A stretch of 64,000 bases of DNA from contig CAJTDK010000001.1 in NCBI GenBank assembly GCA_910575105.1, forward strand, positions 248,001 through 312,000. The letters are read 5' to 3'. Within the stretch, counting starts at the first letter, position 1. Every line of letters starts with the position of its first letter. This document shows positions 1 to 9,785 of the stretch, one piece after another. The notes beneath the pieces are model-generated. The model was not told the DNA's origin. It searched no databases and worked only from the letters and a program-made list of their open reading frames with translations. This DNA comes from Lachnospiraceae bacterium (GTDB lineage: Bacteria > Bacillota > Clostridia > Lachnospirales > Lachnospiraceae). The position numbers and the translations under genes were made by a program.

Positions 1-400
1 ATCCCCGCCCCTGATACTCTCTGCGGACCGCCACCCAGTGAAGCCATCCCGCTCCGGATCTGTCACGGCCGGTAATATCAATATATGCCGTCGCAGTCGC
101 CACCTTTTCCCCATTCTCATTCTGAACAAAAACCATCCGCTCCGTCAGAGCATCTTCGCTGCCGGCATAATACTTGTTCCACGCATCAAGCCCCTCTTCA
201 TCGCTTGCAAATTCCTTCGCGGACTTCTCAATATCAATCCATGTATCACGATCCTCCCGCCGGAAAAAGACAAACCGGTACCCTGCCGGAAGCGCAAGCT
301 GAGGAATGTCGTCCAGATCACGTTCCAGCAGAAGCTCATAATACCTTATCCGTTCATCGTGATTATCAAATCGTGTCTGCAGTTCCATCTTTACACTCAT
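1..400 (-). CDS. GNAT-family N-acetyltransferase, C-terminus cut by window edge
   Basis: Reading leftward from an ATG at 400, about 133 codons stay open to the window edge. The start has an AAAGGAG ribosome site just upstream. The last visible residues include REYQGRG, which fits the acetyl-CoA pyrophosphate-binding loop (R/Q-x-x-G-x-G/A) of GNAT acetyltransferases, preceded by strand-like WLHWVAV, also typical of the fold. The substrate cannot be told. It lies just downstream of the ABC exporter operon on the same strand, with 127 bp between them. The call rests on one motif plus fold pattern, because the acceptor-binding end is missing. Confidence 0.7.
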   Translation of the reverse strand, partial: MSVKMELQTRFDNHDERIRYYELLLERDLDDIPQLALPAGYRFVFFRREDRDTWIDIEKSAKEFASDEEGLDAWNKYYAGSEDALTERMVFVQNENGEKVATATAYIDITGRDRSGAGWLHWVAVRREYQGRG

Positions 401-527
401 CAACTCCTTTCAGTCTCCGAACTACCGCTATTTCTTCATATCAAAAGCAAGTGCATCCCCATCATTCTGCTTTCATTTTGTCAAATCATACTGGAAATGT
501 CAAGTAACGCTTCTCATCCGGACTCTC

Positions 528-1298
528 TCACAGCTTCACCATCTGCCGCAGGATCTTCTGGTAAAACTCTTTCTTCTCCCCATTCCTTTCCAGTGTGTTC
601 AGTATCATCCCGTCTTTCAGCAGGATGATCTTATCGCAATAGCTTGCCACCTTTGGGTCGTGAGTCACCAGCACGATCGTCTTACCCATCTTTTTATTAA
701 TATGGCTTAATGCTTTTATCACCAGCATAGAGGAGTTGGAATCCAGATTCCCGGTCGGCTCATCCGCCAGGATCAGCTCCGGATCTGCTGCCATGGCCCG
801 GCAGATGGCTGTTCTTTGCTTCTCGCCGCCCGACAGCTCGTAAGGCTTTTTGTTCAGCAGCGGCCCGATCCCGAACTGTTTTGCCATACGGACAGCGGTC
901 TGTTCACTTTTTTCCGGATTGTCCTCATTCAGGATCAGTGGCATCATGATATTCTCCTTCACCGTCAGGCTGTCCATCAGATAAAAATCCTGGAACACAA
1001 ACGCAAGCTCCGTCCTCCGGATCCTCGCCAGCCTGTCCCCCAGGATCCGGCTGGCAGGAACGCCCTTATAGCGCACATTCCCGCCGGTTGGCAGATCCAG
1101 CATTCCCAGCGTCTTTAGAAGCGTCGTCTTCCCGCATCCGGAAGTTCCCATGATCCCGATGAACTCCCCCGCCTTTACCTGAAAAGACAGCCCCTTTAAG
1201 ACAGAATACGTAATCTGCTCCCCATCCGCCGAATCCGTATAATAACTGCGCTCCAGCTCTTCTATATCCAGTATATTCTCATCACCTTTTCCGCCCAT
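528..1298 (-). CDS. ABC transporter ATP-binding protein (BceA/MacB type)
   Basis: 256 residues. Walker A is GTSGCGKTT (about residues 51-59), the signature is LSGGEKQR, and Walker B is LILADEPT followed by the D-loop GNLDS. This arrangement is that of the small ATPases that pair with FtsX-like permeases in antimicrobial-peptide sensing or export. Its start overlaps the end of the permease gene by 17 nt, so the two are translationally coupled. It is the last gene of a minus-strand operon: sigma factor, anti-sigma factor, permease, ATPase. The role in envelope-stress or peptide resistance is inferred from family and context. Confidence 0.92.
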   Translation of the reverse strand: MGGKGDENILDIEELERSYYTDSADGEQITYSVLKGLSFQVKAGEFIGIMGTSGCGKTTLLKTLGMLDLPTGGNVRYKGVPASRILGDRLARIRRTELAFVFQDFYLMDSLTVKENIMMPLILNEDNPEKSEQTAVRMAKQFGIGPLLNKKPYELSGGEKQRTAICRAMAADPELILADEPTGNLDSNSSMLVIKALSHINKKMGKTIVLVTHDPKVASYCDKIILLKDGMILNTLERNGEKKEFYQKILRQMVKL

Positions 1299-3270
1299 TC
1301 CTGTTCCCCCTCTCTGTTTTTGAACACGTATTCCGGGCCGCCAGCTTCATCACCAGATAAATGATCCCGGCCGCCCCGCAGCATAACACTGCAGCCCAGG
1401 CAAGATAAATAAGGTTCCATTCTCCCGGCATATGCTTATCGAAGATCTTTTCACCCGCCATAAAATATGCCAGAGGCAGACCGCAGCACAAGGAGACCTT
1501 TGCGGCCATCAGTACTTCCTTTCCCAGATTCTTCTTCCGCTTTTTCTGCGTCATGCCAGAGCGGCAGTAGAACTGGTATTTCCACGCGATGTCTTCATAA
1601 TCGCTCTCCATTTTCTCAATCAGCACAAACAGCACGCACATAAACAGCGTGATAATATTGATCAGCATAGAGCTTGCCCCGTACAGCTTCTGCCGCCGGC
1701 TCTCGATGCCCTGCCGGCGCCCTTCGTAGATCAGGTTCCCCGCCCGCCAGTCGTAAAAATTCACCTGAGAATGCTCCTTCGCATAGGCGTATACCTCTTT
1801 TGTCACCTCATCGTATTGCTCCGGTATATCTATGATCACCATAAGGTCAGCCCCCCGCGCGCCAGCCCGTATCCGTTCAAACTCCCTGTCGGAAAATACG
1901 ATGATATCTTCAAATACATCACAGACCATATTCAGCGAACGGGTCTTAAAATTCCCTGTCAGGATACGGTTCTTTGATCCTTTAATCCTATATTCCCGGA
2001 CCAGCTGGTTCCCCGGCTGGATCCTGAATCCCTCAAATATCCACAGGTCATAATCCGAGTTCCCGATATACATCCGCGGCCGCTCATTTCCAAAATCAAG
2101 CCCGATACTTCCCATATCTTCCCTGTCCCGCTGGTACACGACATAAATCTCTTTATCGGACAACGCTATCTGCTCCCCCGTCCACGCCTCATATTCCGAG
2201 GCCGGCATCCCCGTATGCTCCCCGAAATCCGCCGTCGCCACCCTGAGGCTTCGCTTCGTCTCAACCTGCACCCCATATCTGTCCTGCAATGATCTAAGGA
2301 ACTCCTCATCCCCTTCATTCGCCTGCCATACCAGGTCGTGAGGATAATTTTCCGGCTGAGTGACGGGAATGCTGTCAAAAAACGGAAGCATGAAGCTGAA
2401 TATGATCACAAATAGAAATGCCGCCACGATATAGGACATATTCATATGATAGTAATATCTGTGGTACCAGTCGTCCAGCCATAAAAGCTTCCGGTAGTAG
2501 GCCCGTTTATGCTCCCGCAGCCGTGAAAGATAATATCCCCCGCCGGAGAGCATAAGCAGGAACAGTCCGCCCGCAGCCAGCGCCTGCGGGACATGGCTTC
2601 CGATTCTTCCCCAGTAAGTCACCGCCGCTGCGAATGCCACAAGCTCCGTCAGTATCCCGGTCAGCAAAAGTACCGTTGACTTCCTTAATGCTTTCCCGCC
2701 CTTCCTTCCGCCTGCCGCCACCGCGTCAACCCCGAGACAGCAGATCATCTGGTCGCAGATGATGAAGCCAAGGCCGAATATGATCAGGCTTATGATCAGC
2801 GTAAGCTTAAAGGGCTGCCATCCAAGAGGAATATGATCCGTAACATCCTTAAAGATGCCTTCCATGATCCGCCGCACCGCCTCTGCCTCAAGGAATCCGA
2901 GCGCTGTCCCTCCGCATACGGACAACAGGATGATCCCAAGATATTCCATCCCCACGAACCGGTACCGGTGTTTGGTCTGAATCCCCAGCACGGACAGCAC
3001 AGCGTAGTCGCCGGAGCGCTTGCGGATATAGGAAAGCAGGATGAGCATCATCAGAAAAAGCAGCAGGATATAAGGCAGCAGATAGACCTTTTCCACATCC
3101 CCGATCAGCGGCGTCATGGCTGCCGGCTCGCCTATATCGATAAAGCTCATAAAGCTTCCCACAGCCGTAGAAAAAAACACCATCGAAGTGATAAAAATCC
3201 CGCTCCGCACCACCAGAAGATAATCCCTCCGACGGCTCCACAATATTTTCAGGAAAAATTTATTCAGCAT
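1282..3270 (-). CDS. FtsX-like ABC transporter permease (BceB type)
   Basis: 662 residues from the ATG at 3270, which has GGGAGG seven bases upstream; an in-frame ATG nine codons earlier lacks such a site. The N-terminus has one membrane segment, then a block of hydrophobic segments, a large extracytoplasmic region (roughly residues 300-500, starting after a membrane segment ending in FMLPFFDS), and three C-terminal membrane segments. This is the BceB/FtsX architecture of permeases that recognise peptide antibiotics or extrude lipids. It is coupled to the downstream ATPase and preceded by an anti-sigma factor gene, so expression is probably induced through the sigma factor. Confidence 0.88.
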   Translation of the reverse strand: MLNKFFLKILWSRRRDYLLVVRSGIFITSMVFFSTAVGSFMSFIDIGEPAAMTPLIGDVEKVYLLPYILLLFLMMLILLSYIRKRSGDYAVLSVLGIQTKHRYRFVGMEYLGIILLSVCGGTALGFLEAEAVRRIMEGIFKDVTDHIPLGWQPFKLTLIISLIIFGLGFIICDQMICCLGVDAVAAGGRKGGKALRKSTVLLLTGILTELVAFAAAVTYWGRIGSHVPQALAAGGLFLLMLSGGGYYLSRLREHKRAYYRKLLWLDDWYHRYYYHMNMSYIVAAFLFVIIFSFMLPFFDSIPVTQPENYPHDLVWQANEGDEEFLRSLQDRYGVQVETKRSLRVATADFGEHTGMPASEYEAWTGEQIALSDKEIYVVYQRDREDMGSIGLDFGNERPRMYIGNSDYDLWIFEGFRIQPGNQLVREYRIKGSKNRILTGNFKTRSLNMVCDVFEDIIVFSDREFERIRAGARGADLMVIIDIPEQYDEVTKEVYAYAKEHSQVNFYDWRAGNLIYEGRRQGIESRRQKLYGASSMLINIITLFMCVLFVLIEKMESDYEDIAWKYQFYCRSGMTQKKRKKNLGKEVLMAAKVSLCCGLPLAYFMAGEKIFDKHMPGEWNLIYLAWAAVLCCGAAGIIYLVMKLAARNTCSKTERGNRNGRKR

Positions 3271-3315
3271 ATCTTCGCCTCCCCGTACCTGATCCATCCT
3301 TTTTCTGAAAAGCCC

Positions 3316-3864
3316 TTAATAATACCACTCGTTTGCCATCGCGTAAAATCCTACCGCCGCGGCCATCGCCACTGCGCAGACCATCAGGACGATTTTCATC
3401 CAGGCCGACATCTTGCATATCGTATCGATAATCGCGCCCTGTCTTTGTTTCGTCATGTATCTGACCCAATAGATAATATCTGAGATCCAGAAGATCCCCA
3501 TTGGGCACAACACCAAAAACAGCTCCGCATAGTAATAGTAGTCTTCTTTGCTCCTGATTCCGGACAGCCCATGTACAATTCCCCAGGAAGCCAGCAGGAA
3601 ATTGAGCAGTGTGTCTCCCAGAATCAGCTTCCGGTACAGCTTCTCTTTGACATATTCTGTCATGGCCTCTTCCCCCTTTTTCATCATCTCCTTCTCGTCA
3701 AGATCCTCCGCCTCACGCAGGGAAATATCCGCCTTCATCTTCTCGTATTCGCTGCGGCAGGCAGGGCATATTTCCAAATGTCTCTCCACCAGTTTTTTTG
3801 TCTCATCGCTGCATACATCATCAATATATAAAGGCAGTAAATCGCAGATAATTTTGCACTTCAT
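3316..3864 (-). CDS. Anti-sigma factor, zinc-finger (zf-HC2) membrane protein
   Basis: 182 residues starting at the ATG at 3864, which has GGAGG eight bases upstream and lies one base after the sigma-factor stop codon. Residues 1-40 hold the zinc-binding anti-sigma motif: CDLLPLYIDD near the start, then H-x3-C-x2-C in HLEICPAC. Three hydrophobic segments follow (LLNFLLASWGIVHG, LFLVLCPMGIFWI, IVLMVCAVAMAAAVGF). By family it holds its sigma factor inactive at the membrane until a signal arrives. The tight coupling to the sigma gene supports this pairing. Confidence 0.85.
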   Translation of the reverse strand: MKCKIICDLLPLYIDDVCSDETKKLVERHLEICPACRSEYEKMKADISLREAEDLDEKEMMKKGEEAMTEYVKEKLYRKLILGDTLLNFLLASWGIVHGLSGIRSKEDYYYYAELFLVLCPMGIFWISDIIYWVRYMTKQRQGAIIDTICKMSAWMKIVLMVCAVAMAAAVGFYAMANEWYY

Positions 3865-3865
3865 C

Positions 3866-4369
3866 CTATACACCTCCAAGCTTTTCTATGATCATCTTCT
3901 TTGCGCGGTAATATACCACCCTGCTCCAATTGGCGCTTTTTTGAAACAGCCTTCCAATATCCTCATAAGGCATCTCCGCCATCGTGTGCAACATGAACAC
4001 CTCTTTGTAGGGTTCTGTAAGCTGATGCCACACCGCCATGATCCGTTCGTAATCCTCGCGATCAATCATCGCATTGACCAGCCCGTCCCTCTCCTTTTCT
4101 TCCTGATGCTTTAGTCCTGCGCCCTGACTGGCATTATGTGCTCTCCGCCGCTTCATCTTCTTCTCCCACGCAAAATACTCGTGTTTCGCGATCTGGCACA
4201 GCCAGACTGACATCTTACATTCTCCCCGGAAGTCATCCAGCTTCTCCAGCGCGATCACAAAGGTCTGCTGGGTGATCTCCTCTGCGACGTGAGAATCATC
4301 GGACAGCTTCATGATAAAATTGTATACTGTCTTCATGTATTTGCCGTAAACCTCTTCAAATCCGTCCAT
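3866..4369 (-). CDS. ECF-type RNA polymerase sigma factor
   Basis: 167 residues. The ATG at 4369 has GGGGAGG seven bases upstream; a GTG two codons earlier is less likely. Region 2 covers about residues 10-75 (core-binding and -10 recognition, with VAEEITQQTF), and region 4 is at about 105-160 (helix-turn-helix around EMPYEDIGRLF). There is no region 1 or 3, as in the extracytoplasmic-function group. It is the first gene of the sigma/anti-sigma/ABC operon and probably activates its own promoter. The signal is unknown; the BceAB-like partner suggests cell-wall-active compounds. Confidence 0.88.
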   Translation of the reverse strand: MDGFEEVYGKYMKTVYNFIMKLSDDSHVAEEITQQTFVIALEKLDDFRGECKMSVWLCQIAKHEYFAWEKKMKRRRAHNASQGAGLKHQEEKERDGLVNAMIDREDYERIMAVWHQLTEPYKEVFMLHTMAEMPYEDIGRLFQKSANWSRVVYYRAKKMIIEKLGGV

Positions 4370-4497
4370 CCGCACACCTCCCCTTTTTTTAAGCTCTGCC
4401 GGCAGGAATCCTTCCTGATTTTTCTTTATATAATTAAGAGTATTTTAACTGGATTTTATTACAAGTTTTTTTCTCTTTTAGAAAAATTTGCGCATGC

Positions 4498-4543
4498 AAA
4501 ATAACCTGTGCAGCCAATCATATAGACCAGACTGCACAGGTTA
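4498..4543 (-). terminator. Intrinsic terminator after the 990-residue surface protein gene
   Basis: Perfect 12-bp inverted repeat, 4502-4513 against 4532-4543, with an 18-base loop. On the minus strand it is followed by TTTT. It lies 30 bp past the stop codon of the surface protein gene and upstream of the sigma-factor operon on the same strand, separating the two units. Confidence 0.75.
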
Positions 4544-4573
4544 CCTATCAGATATTCTTAATCTTTATTATTT

Positions 4574-7546
4574 TTATTTTTTTGTACGAACGGTCTTTAC
4601 GTCAGACCAGTCAGAATACAGCTTTTTAACTTTTCCGTTCACTCGTACTGACCGATACGTCCGGACCCTTACGTAATACTTCTTTTTCCCTTTAAGCTTT
4701 GAGATCTTTTTGCCTACAGCATATTTTTTCGCTGTAGTAAGCTTTGCTGCCGGAGCTTTAAAGCTCTTTTCCGTACTGTACTGGATCTGATAGCCGTCTG
4801 TTTTTGACAGAATCTTTTTCCATGTCACCTGCATGCCTCTGGACTTTGGCGTCACCCTTTTCAGAACAGTCTTTTTTGGCCTTATGGTAAAGGCTGCTGT
4901 CATACGGCCGGTATAATTACCGCCGAGCTTCACCGTCACGGTATAGACGCCCGGGCTGACCCTTCCTTTGGAGTAGCTGACCTGATAATCTGTTCCCTGC
5001 GCCAGGCGTCTGCCTTCGCTGTCTTTCACGATTACCGAAGGCTTCTTCGCCTTTCCGTCATACACATAATCTGTCCTGCTTAGCGTAATGCCCTGGAGGC
5101 CGTCGATAACAGCCACATCCTTTACTGCTGAACATATGCTGCATATCTGCTGTACCTTGCCGGCGCTGTTAACCGTGGCGGGAATGCGCTTTTCGGTATA
5201 CTGATGAGCTGACACCGGTAGCTCTTCGGTATAAGTATCGCCGCATTCACAGGTGTAGGTTCTGATTCCCGTGGTTGTGCAGGTCGGGGCTTTTGTGACG
5301 GCAGACTGGTAGGTGTGGATGTGGCCGTCCGGCTGCTCCGGCTCTGTCGGCTTATCTGGCTCCGTCGGCTTGTCCGGCTGCTCTGGCTCTGTCGGCTTGT
5401 CCGGCTGCTCCGGCTCTGTCGGCTTGTCCGGCTCTGTCGGCTTATCTGGCTCCGTCGGCTTGTCCGGCTCTTCCGGTTCTGTCGGCTTATCTGGCTCTGT
5501 CGGCTTGTCCGGCTCTTCCGGATTTGTCGGCTTGTCCGGTTCTTCCGGCTCTACCGGCTTTCCGGTGGCGGGGATAATTTCCTGCGCTACCAATACCTCA
5601 TCACATACACCGCAATGACTTCCTTCGGTCTTTCCTTCCGTCGTCTCGGTCGGCTCTACTGCCGGATCGATCACCACGGTATGGCCTGATGCCGCTATCT
5701 CCTCAGTATAGGTATCCGCGCAAAGATTACAGGTAAATGTCCTAATTCCCGGTTCTGTACAGGTCGCTTTTTTTGTCTCAGCGCTGTCATATATATGCTC
5801 ATGATTCTGGTCATAGAACGCCACACGCTTTTCCGCCTTTACCTTACCCTCACTTTTTAATTTCTTTACATCTGCCACCGTCGGAGATCCAATCTCATCC
5901 TCATCTAAATTGTCGGAGCAGAATAAAAACGTATAGTTTCCCGTCTGCGCTCCTGCCTGCGCCTGCAGAAAGTATCTGTCCGGGTGAGCCTTTGATGCCA
6001 TAAGCGACACAGCCTGACGCCAATCCGTTCTGCCTTGAATATCCGCATCATCGCTTTCCCAGTAATCAGTACGGATTGGAATTACATAAGGCTCGTCATA
6101 ATAATAATAAATATCAATGATATCATCATAACTTAACGCCGTACCGTTTCCGTTATACCACTTAACATCAAAATACGTGTTTTGGTCGGGAATCGTCCCT
6201 TCCTCTTTCTGTGAGATTTTTTCCAAATCAACTTTTTGCGGCGCTGTAAGAACTCTTATTTCTTCGACTGCCCACAAATCCGCAATTCCTTTGTACACCA
6301 TCCACCCATTAGAAGTATATTTTAAGTTGAATCCATTATCTATACTGCTCTGCGGCAGCACAAAATCAGGTTCAGATCCACCTCCTGCCTTTGCATAGAT
6401 ATAAGTTTGATCCGCATAAAGTGTTCCCGGAACGGCACGGGATCCCGTCTGAAACTGCGTAGTACCTCTGACTTCTCCATGAATGCTCACGGTACCCTTC
6501 GCATTCAGCACAAGTATTCCCCGTTCTTTATCCGGACTGCTTTCACCGACAAAATCACCAGATACCACTGCATTCGTCACGCCATTAAAATCCAGACATG
6601 CTCCGTTCTGCAGTGTGATATTATGCAAAGTATCTGTCGTAGGCGCCAGACATGCTTTGTCCTTTAACGTAATATTTCCTATATTATCAATCAGTACATT
6701 TTCTGCGGAAACGCTGCTGATCACTAACGCAGTATCTTCATTTCCGTAAATTTGCTTTACTCTGGCTGTTTGGTCTTTTGTACCAGTAATATTTATCTCA
6801 GCCTGATTGTTCAGGCTTGTATCTACTTCCTCACGGACTACCGCTTTCGCATCCAGCCTGAGCAGAGCATTCCCGGTATATGGAACATTGTTGTCACTCC
6901 CTGCATTATGCCCCATATAGATTCCCTTGAACATCGTCTTGTCATTAGAATTTGTTACCGTCAAAGACGCGCCGCTGCCAACCGCTGATCCAGTAAAACC
7001 TCCGGCATACACTGTTGGAAGCAGTTCCTTTTCAGAACCTAAAAGCCCTCCCGAAGCACCGCCTCCTCCTTCCAGATAAGTACTGACATTATCCAGGGTC
7101 AGGCTGTAACCCCCAAGAAAAATCTCCCGGTGCGGAACGCTTCCCATCGCATCAGTGGAATTAAAATTCAGTTCAATATCCTGAAAGTGGACATTGTCAC
7201 CTTCTAGCTGGATCGGGCTCCGGGAGACGATTGAACTTCCGTCCGTTCCCTGAATTACCGTACCTCCTGGAATCTTCACCGGAAGCATCCGCTTATCTTC
7301 ACTTACAGCTCCTCCTATAGTAATACTTCCGCTTACTGTAATCGGACTCTGATGATTCTGTAAAGCAACCATGAATTCTTCCGGGTTCTTTACCGTAACT
7401 CCCCCGCTGCGAACCGTCCGGCCGCCCCGGGCTTCCTGCCCGCTCTCCTGTGCATCCGCTACCGCCGGCAGCTGGATTCCCCCAAGCATCACTGCCGCAG
7501 CCGTCAGCAGGCATAAACATCTCTTCTTCTTTCTTCCCATGTGCAT
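4574..7546 (-). CDS. Secreted repeat-rich surface protein
   Basis: 990 residues from the ATG at 7546 (GGGAGG just upstream; ATG 7540 is an alternative). A Lys/Arg-rich signal peptide ends near VADAQE. Residues about 45-420 are Gly/Asn/Thr-rich with repeated short strands such as NITLKDKA, resembling a beta-helix adhesin. Next come two cysteine-bearing repeats ([13 protein letters not shown] and [13 protein letters not shown]) that flank a Pro/Glu/Asp/Lys/Thr linker built from TEPDKP and TEPEQPDKP units. The C-terminus has an MBG/Ig-like module ([13 protein letters not shown]) and an Fn3-like module. No LPXTG signal or membrane anchor is visible, so attachment may be non-covalent. Binding target unknown. 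Confidence 0.82.
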   Translation of the reverse strand: MHMGRKKKRCLCLLTAAAVMLGGIQLPAVADAQESGQEARGGRTVRSGGVTVKNPEEFMVALQNHQSPITVSGSITIGGAVSEDKRMLPVKIPGGTVIQGTDGSSIVSRSPIQLEGDNVHFQDIELNFNSTDAMGSVPHREIFLGGYSLTLDNVSTYLEGGGGASGGLLGSEKELLPTVYAGGFTGSAVGSGASLTVTNSNDKTMFKGIYMGHNAGSDNNVPYTGNALLRLDAKAVVREEVDTSLNNQAEINITGTKDQTARVKQIYGNEDTALVISSVSAENVLIDNIGNITLKDKACLAPTTDTLHNITLQNGACLDFNGVTNAVVSGDFVGESSPDKERGILVLNAKGTVSIHGEVRGTTQFQTGSRAVPGTLYADQTYIYAKAGGGSEPDFVLPQSSIDNGFNLKYTSNGWMVYKGIADLWAVEEIRVLTAPQKVDLEKISQKEEGTIPDQNTYFDVKWYNGNGTALSYDDIIDIYYYYDEPYVIPIRTDYWESDDADIQGRTDWRQAVSLMASKAHPDRYFLQAQAGAQTGNYTFLFCSDNLDEDEIGSPTVADVKKLKSEGKVKAEKRVAFYDQNHEHIYDSAETKKATCTEPGIRTFTCNLCADTYTEEIAASGHTVVIDPAVEPTETTEGKTEGSHCGVCDEVLVAQEIIPATGKPVEPEEPDKPTNPEEPDKPTEPDKPTEPEEPDKPTEPDKPTEPDKPTEPEQPDKPTEPEQPDKPTEPDKPTEPEQPDGHIHTYQSAVTKAPTCTTTGIRTYTCECGDTYTEELPVSAHQYTEKRIPATVNSAGKVQQICSICSAVKDVAVIDGLQGITLSRTDYVYDGKAKKPSVIVKDSEGRRLAQGTDYQVSYSKGRVSPGVYTVTVKLGGNYTGRMTAAFTIRPKKTVLKRVTPKSRGMQVTWKKILSKTDGYQIQYSTEKSFKAPAAKLTTAKKYAVGKKISKLKGKKKYYVRVRTYRSVRVNGKVKKLYSDWSDVKTVRTKK
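5325..5565 (-). repeat. Tandem coding repeat (TEPDKP linker units)
   Basis: About 240 bp of 18-bp and 27-bp units inside the surface protein gene, coding for TEPDKP and TEPEQPDKP. The units are close to identical, so copy number could change by slippage or recombination. The long plus-strand open frames opposite are shadows of this repeat. Confidence 0.85.
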
Positions 7547-7801
7547 ATCTCCTCCCAATCAAGTAAAAATTATTTCCGGCATACCGATACCCATCCTGCA
7601 GGCCCACCCCCGGCCTCCTCCTCAGACTCTCCGCCCTGCAGCCCGGACGTGGCGCAATTACTTTGGCTCTCAGGCAAGACAGATATAAGATTATCAGAGT
7701 AGATATCATCCCATATCCGCGCCTTGCCGTCAAGCTTTTTTCGGATTATTTTTTTACACTTTTGTCCAAATATATTTATCGTTCTGGCCCGCGCCCTGGT
7801 C

Positions 7802-8824
7802 TTATATGGCTTTTCCTTCCAGAACCTCCTGATAATCCTTATAGTTTTTCTTTAACAGTTCCGGCGTGTCAAGCCCATACGGACATTTCGCTCTGCATTG
7901 GCCGCATTCCAGGCAGTCTTCTATCTTCCTCATCTTCTCCTGTGTCTCTTCGTTTAAAAAATTCGCAGATACCGCCCGGCGGATGAGCAGTGACATTCTG
8001 GCACAGTTATTAATCTCTATGCCCGCCGGACACGGCATACAGTAGCCGCATCCCCTGCAGAACTCTCCCTGAAATGCTTTTGCATCTTTTGCGATCTGCG
8101 CCGCTATCTCTCCTTCTAGCTTCGGTGGATTCTCCTGATAGGAGAGAAATTCGTCCAGTTCACTCTCCCGCTGGATTCCCCAGATCGGGAGCACATGATC
8201 ATATTCATTCATAAATGCATACGCAAGAGCCGATTTGTTGATAAGCCCGCCTGCCAACGCTTTCATGGCTAAAAATCCCATGTCTTTTTCCTTGCACTGT
8301 TCAGCAAGTTTTTTCTCATTGTCCGAGCTTAAGTAGCTGAACGGAAATTGGAGCGTATCGTAAAGGCCGCTCTCAATGGCCTCCTGCGCAACCAAAAGAC
8401 GGTGGTTGGTAATCCCGATATGCCGGATCTTTCCCTGTCTCTTTGCCTCGAGCATAGCGTCATACAGACCGTCCTTTCCGCCCGGCTTCGGACAGAACGG
8501 CGGGTTATGGAACTGGTAGACATCGATATAACCGGTTCCTAATGTCTTCAGAGAAGTTTCCAGATCTTTCCAGAAATCATCTGCATTCTCCGCCATTGTC
8601 TTCGTCGTAATGTAAATATGCTCCCTTACATCAGAAAGAGCGTAATTCAGCTTTTCCTCACTGTCAGTGTATGCCCGCGCGGTATCGAACAGACGCACGC
8701 CGTTATCATACGCTTTTCTGAGAATTACTGCTGCCTCCTCTTTGCTGACCCGCTGAATAGGCAGTGCGCCAAAGCCATTTTTATTAATGTAGATGTCTGT
8801 CCTTCCTAATCTTACTTTATCCAT
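7802..8824 (-). CDS. Aldo/keto reductase with C-terminal 4Fe-4S ferredoxin domain
   Basis: 340 residues. The N-terminal two thirds is an aldo/keto reductase barrel: it begins LGRTDIYINKNGFG, has FDTARAYTDSE (catalytic Asp and Tyr), TKTM for the Lys, and VYQFHNPPF. The C-terminus adds two Cys clusters, CRGCGYCMPCPAGIE and CLECGQCRAKCPYG, the pattern of a 2x[4Fe-4S] ferredoxin. This fused family is common in anaerobes and probably couples ferredoxin or NAD(P)H to reduction of a carbonyl compound. It stands alone, 87 bp from the macrodomain gene on the same strand. Substrate unknown. Confidence 0.88.
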   Translation of the reverse strand: MDKVRLGRTDIYINKNGFGALPIQRVSKEEAAVILRKAYDNGVRLFDTARAYTDSEEKLNYALSDVREHIYITTKTMAENADDFWKDLETSLKTLGTGYIDVYQFHNPPFCPKPGGKDGLYDAMLEAKRQGKIRHIGITNHRLLVAQEAIESGLYDTLQFPFSYLSSDNEKKLAEQCKEKDMGFLAMKALAGGLINKSALAYAFMNEYDHVLPIWGIQRESELDEFLSYQENPPKLEGEIAAQIAKDAKAFQGEFCRGCGYCMPCPAGIEINNCARMSLLIRRAVSANFLNEETQEKMRKIEDCLECGQCRAKCPYGLDTPELLKKNYKDYQEVLEGKAI

Positions 8825-8886
8825 AAATTCTCTCCAATCCTTATCCTAAAATTATTTTTTATTATTCCCATCATTTTCTGCTGTGC

Positions 8887-8905
8887 TGCTGTTCAATCCG
8901 TGACC
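8887..8905. repeat. Copy A of a dispersed intergenic palindromic repeat
   Basis: TGCTGTTCAATCCGTGACC lies in the gap between the macrodomain and reductase genes. Near-identical stretches occur at 32000-32024, 40557-40581 and 41639-41667, all between genes. Confidence 0.5.
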
Positions 8906-8911
8906 TTCCTC

Positions 8912-9715
8912 CTACTGCATCAGCTTCCTGTAGATATTCAGATCCTCGTCCTTAAAGACATTGAACACCACACGCTCAAGCTTTGATGTGGAAAGATAGC
9001 GGTCTACTGTCTCGACCGCAATCTGGGCCGCAAGCTTATTCGGAAAATGGAATTCCCCTGTGGATATACAGCAAAATGCCACCGACCAGAGGCGTTCCCG
9101 TTCTGCCAGTATCATACAGCTTAAATAGCAGGACTTTAACTGCTCCTTCTGCTTTTCGGTAACCTCCAGTCCAACAATTGGCCCTACAGTATGGATAACA
9201 TGCTTTGCCGGGAGATTGTATCCTTTCGTTATCTTTGCTTTGCCTGTCGGCTCCTCATGTCCCTGCTTTTCCATGAGCATGGCGCACTCATTGCGAAGCT
9301 GGATACCCGCCGCGGAATGGATCGCATTGTCAATGCAGCCATGGCAGGGGACAAAGCAGCCCAGCATCTGGCTGTTGGCGGCATTGACGATCGCATCGGC
9401 AGCAAGCCTTGTGATATCTCCCTGCCAGATTGATATCCTGTCTCCATTTTTAATGCCGCTGCACGGATATTCGTCTGCCACTACGGGAATGTCCCTCAGC
9501 CTCACGATTCCCTTTTTCTTAAGCTCATCCTTCAAAAGCCCGTCCTGAAGCTCAAAATATTCCGGCAACGCCTCTCCCGGCCAGCGTACATTCATAAGGC
9601 TTCTAAGAAGATTCCTTTTCTCATGATAATTCACCGGCTCCATAATCGATTCGTAGCCGTCATTTTCTTTTTTCAGATAGTCGATCAGACTGCTGACCCT
9701 CTCTTGTCTTGTCAT
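8912..9715 (-). CDS. Zinc-containing macrodomain protein (protein-ADP-ribose hydrolase family)
   Basis: 267 residues from the ATG at 9715 (GGGAG upstream; an earlier in-frame start lacks a site). The N-terminal helical extension (1-95) is followed by a macrodomain: GDITRLAADAIVNAANSQ, then GCFVPCHGCIDNAIHSAAG, which carries the Cys/His residues of the Zn-macro subgroup, and later TVGPIVG and ISTGEFHFP. Zn-macrodomains remove ADP-ribose from proteins; in staphylococci and streptococci they sit beside sirtuin ADP-ribosyltransferases. Here the only sirtuin in view is 20 kb away, so the partner is not evident. Confidence 0.88.
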   Translation of the reverse strand: MTRQERVSSLIDYLKKENDGYESIMEPVNYHEKRNLLRSLMNVRWPGEALPEYFELQDGLLKDELKKKGIVRLRDIPVVADEYPCSGIKNGDRISIWQGDITRLAADAIVNAANSQMLGCFVPCHGCIDNAIHSAAGIQLRNECAMLMEKQGHEEPTGKAKITKGYNLPAKHVIHTVGPIVGLEVTEKQKEQLKSCYLSCMILAERERLWSVAFCCISTGEFHFPNKLAAQIAVETVDRYLSTSKLERVVFNVFKDEDLNIYRKLMQ

Positions 9716-9738
9716 GGCCTCTCCCTTTCTATATACCG

Positions 9739-9766
9739 CAGGGGGCAAAATATACTTTGCCCCCTG
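9739..9766. other. Strong hairpin between wall-anchored protein and macrodomain genes
   Basis: Perfect 11-bp inverted repeat (9739-9749 against 9756-9766) with a 6-base loop, 20 bp after the stop codon of the wall-anchored protein gene. No T-run follows on either strand, so it may stabilise or attenuate mRNA rather than terminate fully. Confidence 0.6.
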
Positions 9767-9785
9767 CCATAATCCTATTGCCGTC

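Noticed and set aside
145-339. 64-codon minus-strand frame at the window start
   Set aside because: Out of frame with the GNAT fragment covering the same bases, which has a motif and a ribosome site.
5313-5689. Long plus-strand frames rich in Gly/Ser/Leu or Arg/Leu opposite the surface protein repeat
   Set aside because: They mirror the 18-27 bp coding repeat on the minus strand; no ribosome site and no recognisable domain.
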